The notes: generated by a model not told the origin, from the letters alone. A stretch of DNA of 64,000 nt from Hydrogenovibrio crunogenus (GCF_004786015.1 NZ_CP032096.1:1426001-1490000), one strand, 5' to 3'. Counted from the stretch's first letter, positions 44,884-55,177 are shown. A program made the numbers and translations.

Positions 44884-46518
44884 GTGTCACTTGCAAAATA
44901 TAAATGGTTTATTGCTGTTGGTACTGTAACCCTATTATTGACCTTACCTATTTGGGTATTAGTCAGCTATGTCTTTATACCCACTAACGACAACTGGTCA
45001 CACCTAGTTGAAACTCTGCTCGCCGAATATGTTATCAATTCGTTATGGCTAATGCTTGGTGTCTCTTTTGGCACTCTATTGCTTGGTGTGACTACCGCAT
45101 GGCTAATCAGCCAATATCGATTTTTTGGTCATTCTTTTTTGCAATGGGCATTATTACTGCCTATTGCCATACCTGCTTATATCATTGCTTATACTTATAC
45201 TGGGTTACTAGAGTTTGAAGGTCCAATACAAAGTTATTTACGTACTATCTTTGCCACAGCAACAGTCAACAATTGGTTTCCAGAGATTCGTTCATTGGGT
45301 GGTGCAATGCTCATGTTCTCTTTAGTACTCTATCCCTATATTTACTTGCTGAGTCGTTCAGCGTTTTCTAACCATAGTCACCACGCTTTAGAAGCCGCAA
45401 AAACTCTGGGAGCAGGACCAATTCGCCGATTTTTCAGTATTGCTATACCTATGGCCAGGCCTGCTATTATTGCAGGATTAACGCTGGCTTTAATGGAAAC
45501 CCTTGCTGACTTTGGTGCCGTACAACACTTTGGAGTCTCTACTTTTACAACAGGCATATACCGTACCTGGACAGGCTTTGGAGATACCACCACCACAGCC
45601 CAACTAGCCTTAGTACTTTTAACATTTGTTTTAGTGCTTATCACCCTTGAAATTTGGTCACGCAAACAAGCTCAATTTTACTCAAGTGACAGCATAAAAA
45701 GCGTGCACATCAAACAAAAACTAACGGGTTGGCAAGCCTTTGGCGCGTTTGCATGGTGTTTTATGCCGTTACTACTTGGGTTTTTACTGCCCTCTTCACA
45801 ACTATTCTATTGGGCTATGACTACCGCAGAAACACAGTTTGATTCTAGCTTTATCCAACTGATATGGAACAGTTTTTACCTAGCCTTTATCGCTGCCATC
45901 GTAGCCTTATTGATTGCTCTATTCTTGGCTTATGCCAAACGCTTGAACCAAAATAAACACATTGAAATATCAGTCAGAATCGCCAGTTTAGGCTATGCCA
46001 TTCCTGGGACCGTTATCGCCATTGCCGTAATGATTCCCTTAGCCTGGATAGACAATACTCTGGATCATTTTATGACAAGTCAATTTGGTATTTCTACAGG
46101 CCTGGTACTTTCAGGAACCCTGTTTGCCCTGGTTTTTGCCTACAGTTTTCGGTTTTTATCCGTCTCATTACAAACCATTGATAGTGGTCTAAACCAAGTT
46201 AAACCGACTATTGATGAATCGGCTCGCACATTGGGTGCTTCACATTGGCAAGTGATGAAAAGCATCCACTTTCCAATCATTCAAAGCAGTCTAGTAATCG
46301 CCTTTTTACTCGTGTTTGTTGAAGTCTTAAAAGAACTACCTACCACCCTGATATTAAGACCGTTTAACTTTAATACCCTCTCGGTTAGAGCTTACGAAAT
46401 GGCTGCTGACGAACGTCTAGCCGATGCAGGTCTGCCCGCTTTATTAATTGTATTGACTGGAATTATTCCCGTTATAATCTTGAGCAAACTGATTGGAAAA
46501 CCTGATGCCAAAGCTTAA
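44884..46518 (+). CDS. fbpB: Ferric iron ABC transporter permease
   Basis: 544-aa fused permease with two six-helix transport domains, as in FbpB/SfuB. EAA loops are visible in both halves (ALEAAKTLGAGPIRRFFSI; IDESARTLGASHWQVMKSI). GTG start with AAGG upstream. 54 bp after fbpA and overlapping fbpC by 14 bp. Confidence 0.92.
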   Translation: MSLAKYKWFIAVGTVTLLLTLPIWVLVSYVFIPTNDNWSHLVETLLAEYVINSLWLMLGVSFGTLLLGVTTAWLISQYRFFGHSFLQWALLLPIAIPAYIIAYTYTGLLEFEGPIQSYLRTIFATATVNNWFPEIRSLGGAMLMFSLVLYPYIYLLSRSAFSNHSHHALEAAKTLGAGPIRRFFSIAIPMARPAIIAGLTLALMETLADFGAVQHFGVSTFTTGIYRTWTGFGDTTTTAQLALVLLTFVLVLITLEIWSRKQAQFYSSDSIKSVHIKQKLTGWQAFGAFAWCFMPLLLGFLLPSSQLFYWAMTTAETQFDSSFIQLIWNSFYLAFIAAIVALLIALFLAYAKRLNQNKHIEISVRIASLGYAIPGTVIAIAVMIPLAWIDNTLDHFMTSQFGISTGLVLSGTLFALVFAYSFRFLSVSLQTIDSGLNQVKPTIDESARTLGASHWQVMKSIHFPIIQSSLVIAFLLVFVEVLKELPTTLILRPFNFNTLSVRAYEMAADERLADAGLPALLIVLTGIIPVIILSKLIGKPDAKA

Positions 46519-47551
46519 CATCGATGCCATTACTACCGTGCATCAACACACTCGCATTCTTGAACAACTATCACTCACACTGAACGATGGAGAGATTGGC
46601 TGTCTGCTCGGCCCTAGTGGTTGCGGGAAAACCACGCTTTTACGATGCATCGCAGGATTAAAAAACATACAGTCAGGCACTATTCAACTTGGCGAACGCA
46701 CTCTTTCTGGAGCGGGAGTTAACCTTGCCACAGAGCAAAGAAATATTGGCGTTGTCTTTCAAGATTACGCCCTATTTCCACACATGACTATCGAGCAAAA
46801 TATCCGCTTTGGGATCAAACACCTCACCAATAAAGAACAAAAAAATCGGCTCAAATCTCTACTCGACCTCGTTGGATTAAGTCATACTGAAAAACGCTAT
46901 CCACACGAACTCTCAGGAGGACAACAACAACGAATCGCCCTAGCAAGAGCTCTTGCCCCCAAACCAGCTGCCCTATTGCTCGACGAGCCATTTTCAGGGC
47001 TTGATGTAGAACTGCGCGAATCACTTGCTCGAGAAGTAAGAAGCATCCTAAAAGCCGAAGGCATTACCGCATTAATGGTTACCCACAACCAAAACGAAGC
47101 TTTTGCCATTGCTGATTCAGTTGGGGTCATGCAAGCTGGCAAGCTACTTCAATGGGACACACCTTACCGCCTCTATCACGAGCCCAAGCACCCATTTATT
47201 GCCGACTTTATTGGCCAAGGCACCCTAATAAGTGGTCAAGTCTGCGACTGTAAATCGGTACACACCGAACTCGGCCTACTCAAAACCACCCTACCATTTG
47301 GTGTAACAACCGGTGAACAGGTCTCCGTACTGGTTAGGCCTGACGATATTCTGCATGATGATGAAAGCAGCTGGAAACTTGAAGTTACCAATCGAGCCTT
47401 TAGAGGATCACACTTTCTCTTTACCTTAAAGCTACCCAATAATGAATCTGTTTTGTGTATGAGTCAATCCCACCACAATCACCCAGTTGGCTCCAAAATA
47501 GGTATAAAACTTGAAATGGATCACGCAATTGTTTTTATAAAAAACACTTAA
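46505..47551 (+). CDS. fbpC: Ferric iron ABC transporter ATPase
   Basis: About 348 aa. Walker A GPSGCGKTTLL, signature LSGGQQQRIALARAL, Walker B LLLDEPFSGLD and the switch His (VTHNQ), then a C-terminal TOBE-like domain. The ATG at 46505 has GGA 8 nt upstream; a TTG at 46493 is also in frame. It powers FbpB. Confidence 0.92.
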   Translation: MPKLNIDAITTVHQHTRILEQLSLTLNDGEIGCLLGPSGCGKTTLLRCIAGLKNIQSGTIQLGERTLSGAGVNLATEQRNIGVVFQDYALFPHMTIEQNIRFGIKHLTNKEQKNRLKSLLDLVGLSHTEKRYPHELSGGQQQRIALARALAPKPAALLLDEPFSGLDVELRESLAREVRSILKAEGITALMVTHNQNEAFAIADSVGVMQAGKLLQWDTPYRLYHEPKHPFIADFIGQGTLISGQVCDCKSVHTELGLLKTTLPFGVTTGEQVSVLVRPDDILHDDESSWKLEVTNRAFRGSHFLFTLKLPNNESVLCMSQSHHNHPVGSKIGIKLEMDHAIVFIKNT

Positions 47552-47735
47552 AATCATTACTTAGGACAATCTTTTATCTCAGAAGAGGTAACTGTAATTT
47601 AGGCCACCTAAATATCATATATATAGGCAATTTCGATATGAGTGCTAGGATAAAATACCTAAAGATCAATAGGTTAAGGTCAAAAAAACAAGAAAAGTAG
47701 TTAAAGAAATAACTTATTTATTTAAAAAGAGGAAT

Positions 47736-47812
47736 TGGTACGACCGAGTGGATTCGAACCACCGACCCCCACCATGTCAAGGTGGTGCTCTAACCAACTG
47801 AGCTACGGTCGT
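47736..47812 (-). tRNA. tRNA-Val (GAC)
   Basis: 77 nt with encoded CCA. Acceptor arms ACGACCG and CGGTCGT pair, the anticodon loop reads TTGACAT (anticodon GAC), and the T arm has GGTTCGAATCC. D arm GCTCAGTTGGTTAGAGC. Confidence 0.95.
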
Positions 47813-47828
47813 ACTATAAAAATATGAT

Positions 47829-47915
47829 TGGTACCAGTGGGCGGACTCGAACCGCCACGGTGTTGCCACCAACGGATTTTGAATCCGTCATGTCTACCAA
47901 TTTCATCACACTGGC
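47829..47915 (-). tRNA. tRNA-Leu (CAA)
   Basis: 87 nt with encoded CCA and a long variable arm (TTGGTGGCAACACCGT), as for class II tRNAs. Acceptor arms GCCAGTG and CACTGGT; anticodon loop TTCAAAA (anticodon CAA). Lies 16 bp upstream of tRNA-Val, probably cotranscribed. Confidence 0.95.
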
Positions 47916-48020
47916 ATTCGTAAAGAATGCGCGAATTATAGAAGCTCTAAGCAGCTAAGTCAAACTTTTTAAGCGCTAAACTCGGCCTTTTACAGCAGAA
48001 TTTTTTTAGAACCAATTTGG

Positions 48021-49169
48021 TTACTTTAATTTACGACTTAAGTCTTTGATTTTTCGAACCCAAGGCGAAATCCCAAAATTCGCTTTATAGGTTCCCGCAG
48101 CTTTATCCGCTTCTGAACGCGACGCATAACTTCCCGTGAGCAGAACATAATAAGGCTCCCCTTTACGCTCCAATGGAATAATCTTGGCGCCTTGCAACCC
48201 TTTTTGTTCGATCATCTTTTCAATCGAATCGCGTTCGGCCATGCTGGCAAGTTGAAGCGTGTAATTAAAGGCTGGTTCTTCCATTAACCATTTTACGTCA
48301 GAGGTGTAATTCTCAAGCGGTGCTTTAGGTTCTGGCGTGGTTGGTTTTTTGGTTTTTTGCACTAAACGGACAACCGGTTGATCTAAAGGCTTAACCTTAG
48401 GCTCTGTTGGTTCTGAGACAGTTGGTTCTTCTACATCGTCTTCAGGCTTGCTGTAAACCGATACTTTGGCAGCAGGTTCCGTTTTATCGTTTTCAGATAA
48501 GTTTAAATATTTCAAAATGGTTTCTAGTTTTTGATCAATGCCTTGAGTATATTCTTTCAATTTTGATTCTAAGACTTCGGTGGTCACGACATTGGAAGGT
48601 AGTTTTTGCGGTAAAGCGGTTGCTGTGGTGTTAGAAGTCGCTTGCTGCACTACTTTGCTGTCTAAGGTCAACTGTTGAGCCTTAAGCGTGGTGACTTCAG
48701 CTTCCAATGCTTCAACACGTTTTTGTAATTGAGTGAATAACTCTCCTTGTCCACCTGAAGCAACTGATTTCTGAAGTTCCGATACCGTTTCCTTCAGCAT
48801 TTTGACTTCTTTCATCGAGTCTTCTTTTACCGCTAATACTTTTTGAAGCTCATTATGGATGCTGGTGTAAGCAATATAAACAACGCCTAAAATGGTTAGG
48901 AGCAATGACAGCATAATGACAACACCAAAAAATGAAGCTTTATTCCCTTTTGTTTTTTTAGTGGATTGTGGCGCGGAACTTTGTTGTGTGGGTCTCTTGG
49001 GGGTACTTGGCATAACTTCCTCAGCGGCATGTAACCAGTCGTTTAAAGTATGTTCTTTTTGATCCTTCTCTCCTAAAGGCCGGGATGAGGACATTTGTTG
49101 GGCTTGACTCTCAATTGCTTTAAGCAATTCAGCGCGTTCTTTTTCTAATTCTGAGATGGTTTGGGCCAT
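48021..49169 (-). CDS. SPOR-domain membrane protein (DamX-like)
   Basis: 382 aa. An N-terminal cytosolic part of about 77 residues, one TM helix (FFGVVIMLSLLLTILGVVYI), a coiled coil (VKMLKETVSELQKSV and following), a Pro/Thr-rich linker and a C-terminal SPOR domain (FNYTLQLASMAERDSIEKMI ... YYVLLTGSYASRSEADKA). SPOR domains bind denuded glycan at the division septum, so a role in division is likely. Not clearly DamX or FtsN. Confidence 0.82.
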   Translation of the reverse strand: MAQTISELEKERAELLKAIESQAQQMSSSRPLGEKDQKEHTLNDWLHAAEEVMPSTPKRPTQQSSAPQSTKKTKGNKASFFGVVIMLSLLLTILGVVYIAYTSIHNELQKVLAVKEDSMKEVKMLKETVSELQKSVASGGQGELFTQLQKRVEALEAEVTTLKAQQLTLDSKVVQQATSNTTATALPQKLPSNVVTTEVLESKLKEYTQGIDQKLETILKYLNLSENDKTEPAAKVSVYSKPEDDVEEPTVSEPTEPKVKPLDQPVVRLVQKTKKPTTPEPKAPLENYTSDVKWLMEEPAFNYTLQLASMAERDSIEKMIEQKGLQGAKIIPLERKGEPYYVLLTGSYASRSEADKAAGTYKANFGISPWVRKIKDLSRKLK

Positions 49170-49308
49170 TCGATGAACACTTCTTCAACTTGTTTTAAGA
49201 GATTATTTATCATATAAATTGCTCCTGTATTGTAGAATGTTACAAGCCCTTTGCAAAGGGAAATTTTACCTATTAAATTTGATTGATTTATAAATAGAAA
49301 GGATAGGC

Positions 49309-49494
49309 ATGCAAAGTATCGGGTTAGACGACGTTGGCTCAGCCATTATCATTACATTAGGGTTGTTATTCGCTAGCCTCACAGTGGTTGGGTTATTAAT
49401 GTGGTGGCTATACCGAGTCTTTAAAAATAAAGACACGCAAAACAATGATTCTCCCACTCTTAAATCAGATCAAGACCCTCAAAAAGAGCCATAG
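49309..49494 (+). CDS. Small single-TM membrane protein
   Basis: 61 aa, one TM helix (AIIITLGLLFASLTVVGLLM) and a charged C-terminal tail with KDTQNNDSPTLKSDQDPQ. A good AAAGGA site lies before the ATG, supporting real expression. No recognised family; the layout loosely resembles small oxidase-accessory or assembly peptides, but nothing nearby supports that. Confidence 0.55.
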   Translation: MQSIGLDDVGSAIIITLGLLFASLTVVGLLMWWLYRVFKNKDTQNNDSPTLKSDQDPQKEP

Positions 49495-49520
49495 CCCTTC
49501 CCTAAAAAGTGGCGTGTCGA

Positions 49521-49901
49521 CTAAGAGACGTCACCGGATAGATAAACCCAGTGCCCTGCGTCATCTCGGATAAACTGACTTTTTTCAGACATCACGCCTT
49601 TTTCTCCCTCAGTTGAATAGAAGGCTTTAAAAAATACCATGCCTTTTTGATCTTCCGCATGCCCTTGTTTCACTTTGACAATACGGAGTTTAAGCCATTC
49701 GATATTTTCTTCAAAGGTAATTTCTTTCGGCCGAGTTGCTTCCGCCCACGTCTTGATTAAATAATCTTGCAACTTCATTACATAGGCACTGTAACGGGAG
49801 CGCATCAATTGCTCAGCACTTTGTGGATAATCCCGTTCCAAATGATAAGGTTCGCAACAATCGCTATACGTTTTTTTTGAACCGCATGGACATTTTATCA
49901 T
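49521..49901 (-). CDS. ychJ: YchJ-family SEC-C motif protein
   Basis: 126 aa. The N-terminal CPCGSKKTYSDCC is a SEC-C zinc motif; RSRYSAYVMKLQDYLIKTWA is typical of YchJ/UPF0225. Function unknown. Its ATG overlaps the norM stop, so it is cotranscribed with that gene. Confidence 0.9.
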   Translation of the reverse strand: MIKCPCGSKKTYSDCCEPYHLERDYPQSAEQLMRSRYSAYVMKLQDYLIKTWAEATRPKEITFEENIEWLKLRIVKVKQGHAEDQKGMVFFKAFYSTEGEKGVMSEKSQFIRDDAGHWVYLSGDVS

Positions 49902-51286
49902 TAGGCGAGCTCCCCTTCCCTTGTCAATCGTTTAACCAATACATGAAGCTTAACCTGCAATAAAACCGCGGCCAGTATCAATCCTAAAACAATACCTAAC
50001 CAAAAGCCGGCGACCCCGCTTTTTGGAATGATCCAATCGGTAAAAGCAAATACATACCCCATTCCCAGACCAATCAACCAATAACTGATAAAAGTGACAA
50101 CCATGGTTACTTTTGTGCTGTGCAGTCCTCTTAAAGCGCCTGCTGAAGCAACTTGCACCGCATCAAACACTTGATAGAAAGCAGCAAACAACAATAAAGT
50201 TCCCGCCAAAAGAATCACTTTGGTATCGGTGGTATAAAGAGCGGCAATATCTTGCATCATGACATAGGTAAATAAAGCGATTACACCACTGAACAAGGCT
50301 GCTGACCCAACTCCGGTTCGCATACTGACTTTAAGCGCTTTTAACGACCCTTGTCCATAAGCTTCTCCCACTCGAACTGTAATCGCCATTGCCACACTGA
50401 GAGGTACCATAAAAGCCAACGAGGTATAGCTGATCGCCACCTGGTGAGCGGCAATGACAACAGTCCCCAATTGCGCAATAAATAAGGCAATAAAACTGAA
50501 TAAACTGACTTCAAACAATAAAGCCAACGTGTTCGGGATGCCTAACGACAAGATATCGGAAATGCCTTTTGACCAGCTCGGGCGTTCAAACGAAGAGAGT
50601 TTTAAACAGACGAGAGAACGGGTTTTTGGGGAGCTCAGCACATAAACCACACTGACTAGGAACATGGCCCACATCACCAGTGCGGAAGCAATACCACACC
50701 CTGCTGCACCGTAAGCATCAACTGGCCCCCAGCCATAAATAAATACCGCGTTGAGCGGTATGTTCAACAATAAAGCGAAAAAACTAATTAACATGGTTGG
50801 AATGGTGAGACCCAACCCTTCCCAAAAGAACCGAAATGCTTGATAGAGCACAATGCCTGGCAGACCGAATGCGATATAAATCAAATAGTCGTTTGTTAGC
50901 TGATAAACCGTTGCAGACAAGGTTAATAGATCTAACACCCACTGCAAATGCATCAGCGTTAATAAAGAAAAAAGGCCTAGAGGAATTGAGAGCCATAAAG
51001 ACTGATGAAGATAATGTGTAATGCCTTGCCAGTTTTGACGCCCTTTTTGCTTCGCCACTAAAGGCGTTAAAGCTAACAAGATACCCGTTGAGATCATAAA
51101 AACCGGAAACAACAAACTGGTTCCCAACCCGATGGCTGCCAAGTCGTCCGTTCCAACTTGACCGGACATGATCGTATCGACCACACCCAAGCCTGTTAGA
51201 GCCAATTGTGCCAATAAAATCGGGAAGGCTAAACGAATCAGGTGTTTGAATTCGGTTTGATAAGACGAAAAAGGTATTGCAGGCAT
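49901..51286 (-). CDS. norM: MATE-family multidrug efflux transporter
   Basis: 461-aa, 12-TM protein of the NorM branch: LIRLAFPILLAQLALTGLGV, VDTIMSGQVG and a second-half HQVAISYTSLAFMVPLSVA. Exports cationic drugs using Na+ or H+. Located directly after a small membrane protein gene with no gap. Confidence 0.9.
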   Translation of the reverse strand: MPAIPFSSYQTEFKHLIRLAFPILLAQLALTGLGVVDTIMSGQVGTDDLAAIGLGTSLLFPVFMISTGILLALTPLVAKQKGRQNWQGITHYLHQSLWLSIPLGLFSLLTLMHLQWVLDLLTLSATVYQLTNDYLIYIAFGLPGIVLYQAFRFFWEGLGLTIPTMLISFFALLLNIPLNAVFIYGWGPVDAYGAAGCGIASALVMWAMFLVSVVYVLSSPKTRSLVCLKLSSFERPSWSKGISDILSLGIPNTLALLFEVSLFSFIALFIAQLGTVVIAAHQVAISYTSLAFMVPLSVAMAITVRVGEAYGQGSLKALKVSMRTGVGSAALFSGVIALFTYVMMQDIAALYTTDTKVILLAGTLLLFAAFYQVFDAVQVASAGALRGLHSTKVTMVVTFISYWLIGLGMGYVFAFTDWIIPKSGVAGFWLGIVLGLILAAVLLQVKLHVLVKRLTREGELA

Positions 51287-51700
51287 TTATTTTTTAGTCG
51301 AATCAGACGCGTCTTCTTGAGACGATTTTGAAGATGTTTCCGCATCCGTTGCATCTCGGTCTTCTTGTTGCCAATAAGCTTCACCCAAAGACGGATCTAA
51401 CTCATCGCTTAATTCAGACTGGCGTGCCTCTAACTGAATAATCATTTGAGGTAAAAACAAAATAATGAGGACTTTCAGCAGCCAAAAAATCATGGCATAA
51501 ACCACTACTGCAAAGATCAACACCACAGGGAGACCCAATAACAAATCAACAAACAGCGCTTGCCCTTCAAACATGGTCATCAAAAATTCTTTTTCAATAA
51601 ATGCAAAATGCAACCAATATGCAACACCAGCAAGACTTAACAATAATACAATCCAGTTGAATGGATAAGCGATTTTTGAATTTTTAAATAAGCAGAACAT
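51287..51700 (-). CDS. Small membrane protein of unknown function
   Basis: About 137 aa with two to three TM helices (FNWIVLLLSLAGVAYWLHFA; VVLIFAVVVYAMIFWLLKVL) and a long acidic, Ser-rich tail (DATDAETSSKSSQEDASDST). No family recognised. The ATG at 51700 lies 4 bp after the nudF stop; an upstream frame to 51769 overlaps nudF and is not favoured. Cotranscribed with nudF and norM. Confidence 0.65.
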   Translation of the reverse strand: MFCLFKNSKIAYPFNWIVLLLSLAGVAYWLHFAFIEKEFLMTMFEGQALFVDLLLGLPVVLIFAVVVYAMIFWLLKVLIILFLPQMIIQLEARQSELSDELDPSLGEAYWQQEDRDATDAETSSKSSQEDASDSTKK

Positions 51701-51704
51701 ATGA

Positions 51705-52313
51705 TTAACGACTCTTTTCAATTTTTTGGAACAACAACCATTGCAGGGCAATAATCGTACTGGCGACATTAAATTCCGCTTTCATTAATTTAGATTTCGC
51801 TTGTGAAAAAGGCATTTTAATCAAACGGATATCTTCAACTTCGCTGGCTTCGCCTGCATAATCCGGTAATGATTCCGAATCCACCTCAGCCGCGTATAAA
51901 TATAAAATTTCATCACTGCCTCCCGGACTGGGATAAAACTGACAGATATACTCAAACTCAGCGTGGGTAACCCCGGCCTCTTCAAACGCTTCTCTTTTAC
52001 AGGCAACTAAATTAGACTCACCTGCTTCAACCATACCGGCAACAGGCTCGATTAGCCAGGCCTGGTGATTTTTTAAAGTTGCATGTTGTAACGCACCGGC
52101 ACGGCACTGTTCAATCAAAACAACCACTTCGGCTTTCAGGTCATACAACAGGACAATCACCGCTTCACCACGACCAAAGAGTTCTCTTTCAATCACTGGA
52201 GACCAACCGCCTTCAAACAAGGTATGGCGAAAAGTCAGTTGATCAATTTTAAAAAAACCATCATACGCTCGGTGCGTTTTGAGTAATTCAATTTTTTTTG
52301 CGTCATCTGTCAC
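51705..52313 (-). CDS. nudF: ADP-ribose pyrophosphatase (Nudix)
   Basis: 202 aa. The perfect Nudix box GMVEAGESNLVACKREAFEE spans GX5EX7REUXEE; GGSDEILYLYAAEVD follows, as in NudF. Hydrolyses ADP-ribose to AMP and ribose 5-phosphate. An in-gene CCAGGCCTGG (52056-52065) encodes Gln-Ala-Trp. 3 bp after alr. Confidence 0.92.
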   Translation of the reverse strand: MTDDAKKIELLKTHRAYDGFFKIDQLTFRHTLFEGGWSPVIERELFGRGEAVIVLLYDLKAEVVVLIEQCRAGALQHATLKNHQAWLIEPVAGMVEAGESNLVACKREAFEEAGVTHAEFEYICQFYPSPGGSDEILYLYAAEVDSESLPDYAGEASEVEDIRLIKMPFSQAKSKLMKAEFNVASTIIALQWLLFQKIEKSR

Positions 52314-52316
52314 GTT

Positions 52317-53387
52317 TTATCTCTCTTCAACTCGAGGCACACGCTGTGTTACACCGCACAGCAGTTCATAACCGATGGTTCCACACGCATCCGCAATGAC
52401 ATCGACAGGCAATCCCTGTCCCCACAGAATCGCTTCGTCACCAATCGTTACTTTTTCAGCCAAATCGGTTACATCAACTGTAATCATATCCATTGAAACG
52501 CGTCCGACCAGCGGCATTCTTTCACCATGAATCAAAACGGGGGTGCCTGATGGCGCATGGCGAGGATACCCGTCTCCATATCCAATCGCCACCACCGCAA
52601 TCAAACTTCGACGTGACGCTTGCCATGTTTGGCCATATCCGACCGTTTCTCCAGCTTCGATCCATTTTAAACTGATGATTTGAGACATTAAAGTCATGAC
52701 CGGTTTCAACCCGGGGACGGTTTCACTGGTGGCACAAGCACCATATAACATAATGCCGGGTCTAACCCAATCGAGATGACTTTCAGGGTATCGCTGCACC
52801 CCTGCGGAATTGGCAATGCTTCGCGGGCATTTTAAATTTCCGGCAACTTGATTAAAAATGGACAACTGTTTTTGTGTAAAGGCCTCCGACTCATCGGCCG
52901 AAGCAAAGTGGGACATCAAGTGTATATTGACAGGCGCCGGCAAGGCTTTTAGTTCAGCAATGACGTTTTGAATTTCATGTACCTGAAACCCTAAACGATG
53001 CATTCCGGTATCCAGTTTCAACCATATATTCAAAGGCGTTTTAATGGCACTGTTTTTCAACCACTCCAACTGCAAAAAAGAATGGACAGCAAACTCCAGA
53101 CGATGCTGAATCGCGATGGATAACTCAGCTTCTGAAAACAAGCCTTCCAGTAAAACAATGGGGTGTAAAAAACCTTTTTGACGCAACACGATTGCTTCAT
53201 CGATACAGGCAACCCCATATCCGTCAGCTTGAGTCAATTGTCCAGCCACTCGCTCAATCCCGTGACCGTATCCGTTTGATTTGATAATGGCCAACACCTT
53301 AGAGTCTGGCGCAAAGGTCTTCACTTGACGAAGGTTTTGCTGTAAAGCATTCAAGTGAATCAATGCTTTGACCGGTCGGTACGCCAT
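52317..53387 (-). CDS. alr: Alanine racemase
   Basis: 356 aa with the ATG at 53387 (GTG at 53390 also in frame). PLP Lys36 in AIIKSNGYGHG, a variant of the usual AVVKANAYGHG. The C-terminal catalytic Tyr segment GYGDGYPRHAPSG and RVSMDMITVDVTDL are present. Makes D-alanine for peptidoglycan. Downstream of dnaB, a common gammaproteobacterial pairing. Confidence 0.94.
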   Translation of the reverse strand: MAYRPVKALIHLNALQQNLRQVKTFAPDSKVLAIIKSNGYGHGIERVAGQLTQADGYGVACIDEAIVLRQKGFLHPIVLLEGLFSEAELSIAIQHRLEFAVHSFLQLEWLKNSAIKTPLNIWLKLDTGMHRLGFQVHEIQNVIAELKALPAPVNIHLMSHFASADESEAFTQKQLSIFNQVAGNLKCPRSIANSAGVQRYPESHLDWVRPGIMLYGACATSETVPGLKPVMTLMSQIISLKWIEAGETVGYGQTWQASRRSLIAVVAIGYGDGYPRHAPSGTPVLIHGERMPLVGRVSMDMITVDVTDLAEKVTIGDEAILWGQGLPVDVIADACGTIGYELLCGVTQRVPRVEER

Positions 53388-53462
53388 CACGATAGTAAAT
53401 CTCGAAGCGTTATATATTGAAACAAAATCGGCAGCATTCTAATCCCTCTTGCTGGAATGCGC

Positions 53463-54884
53463 TTAATATGGATCATCAGGGACATCAAACCCGGCATGAT
53501 TCTCAAATTTGGTATATTGACCGATAAAGGTCAGTCGGATATTGGCAAGCGCACCATTTCGGTGTTTTCCAAGGATAATTTCAGCGGTGCCCTTGTCTTC
53601 CGTATCCGGATTATAAACCTCATCACGATAAATAAAGATGATTAAATCTGCGTCCTGCTCAATTGCCCCAGACTCACGCAAATCCGCCATTTTAGGACGC
53701 TTATCAGGGCGCTGTTCAAGGTTACGACTGAGCTGAGACAAAGCAATCACAGGCACATTTAACTCTTTGGCAATGGCTTTTAAACCACGAGAAATTTCAG
53801 AAATCTCATTGACACGATTGTCTGTATTGGTTGAACCACGCATTAATTGAAGATAATCGATTACGATTAACCCTAAGCCTGTCACTTGAGATTCAGGATT
53901 TTCAACACCCGCTTCAATGGCTTTTTTCAGTTGTTCATCTCGAATATCTTTATCAATTCTTCGTGCACGGGCACGTAAGTCGGTAATCATCAAGGCAGGC
54001 GTATCATCAATAAATACTTGCGCTTGAGATAACATGCTGACGGCTTTATTTAAACTTGGCCAGTCTTCCTGCTGTAATTTCCCTGTTCGGATGCGCTCGG
54101 CATCAATTCGACCAATCGAACTGATCATACGTAATACAAGCTGCTCTCCCGGCATCTCCATACTGAATACCGCGACGGGAGAACCCTGCATTGCAATATT
54201 TTCAGCCATATTCATCGAAAAGGTGGTTTTCCCCATTGACGGTCGACCCGCCACGATGATTAAGTCCCCATTTTGAAGACCGGACGTCACTTCATCAAAG
54301 TCATTTAACTTGGTTGCCAGCCCGGTAATTGAACCATCCGAATTAAAACGTTCATCAATTGTGCTGACCGCTTTATTCAACAAGACTTCCATGGTCTGGT
54401 ATTCACGCTGCTTACCTGAACCATGTTCAGCAATGCCCATCACCTTTGACTCTGCTAGATCCAGGACTTCACGAATGTCTTTACCTTGCGGGAAATAACT
54501 GGCTTCTGAAATCTCATTCGATACGGTAATCAGTGAGCGTAAGATCGCTTTTTCTCTAACCGTTTCCGCATAAAATTCGATGTTTACCGACCCGGGGGTA
54601 TTCGAAACCAAGTCAATGAGGTATTGCTTATCGCCAACATCGGGGAGCTTCCCGGTCGACTCCAGCATCTCGATAACCGTAATAAGGTCGAAGGGTTTGT
54701 TGCGCTCGCTCAGATGAACAATCGCAGTGTAGATCAGTTGGTGCTGTTGAGTGTAAAAATCTTCTGCCTTTAAGATGACAGAAATATCGGAAAACTTTTC
54801 ATTATCCAACATTAATCCGCCAATGACGGACTGTTCCGATTCAATTGAATGGGGCGGGGTTTTAAAAAGTGCTTCCTGACTCAT
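53463..54884 (-). CDS. dnaB: Replicative DNA helicase DnaB
   Basis: 473 aa. N-terminal domain (PPHSIESEQSVIGGLML), linker helix, then a RecA-type core with Walker A GRPSMGKT (213-220) and VIDYLQLM Walker B, plus the DnaB RESGAIEQDADLIIFIYRDE motif. Hexameric helicase at the replication fork. No intein. 290 bp downstream of rplI, separated by a terminator. Confidence 0.96.
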   Translation of the reverse strand: MSQEALFKTPPHSIESEQSVIGGLMLDNEKFSDISVILKAEDFYTQQHQLIYTAIVHLSERNKPFDLITVIEMLESTGKLPDVGDKQYLIDLVSNTPGSVNIEFYAETVREKAILRSLITVSNEISEASYFPQGKDIREVLDLAESKVMGIAEHGSGKQREYQTMEVLLNKAVSTIDERFNSDGSITGLATKLNDFDEVTSGLQNGDLIIVAGRPSMGKTTFSMNMAENIAMQGSPVAVFSMEMPGEQLVLRMISSIGRIDAERIRTGKLQQEDWPSLNKAVSMLSQAQVFIDDTPALMITDLRARARRIDKDIRDEQLKKAIEAGVENPESQVTGLGLIVIDYLQLMRGSTNTDNRVNEISEISRGLKAIAKELNVPVIALSQLSRNLEQRPDKRPKMADLRESGAIEQDADLIIFIYRDEVYNPDTEDKGTAEIILGKHRNGALANIRLTFIGQYTKFENHAGFDVPDDPY

Positions 54885-55117
54885 TTATATAATTTAAACC
54901 AACTTACAAATATTTTGATGAAATAGAAAATCAATATCGATTCTTGAAGATCAATACACTCTATTTAAAGAACTATATTATACGGAGAATAACACGCCAA
55001 TTTGAGCTTTTAAGTTATTTTAAAATCAACTTAATCAACATCATGAAAAGAAAGGTATCACAAAGCCCTTTAAAACGAGCTTATACCGAAAACAGCGTAT
55101 TATTAAAATTTGAATAT

Positions 55118-55147
55118 AAAAAAAGCGAGGACTCGCCTCGCTTTCTT
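55118..55147 (-). terminator. Rho-independent terminator after rplI
   Basis: On the minus strand AGCGAGG-CGAGT-CCTCGCT followed by a long T run. Confidence 0.85.
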
Positions 55148-55177
55148 AAAGCTGTGCCTGATTAATCAGGCAAATAC

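Noticed and set aside
54944-55165. 73-aa ORF on the plus strand between dnaB and rplI
   Set aside because: Lys/Asn-rich composition, no ribosome-binding site, and it runs through the rplI terminator.
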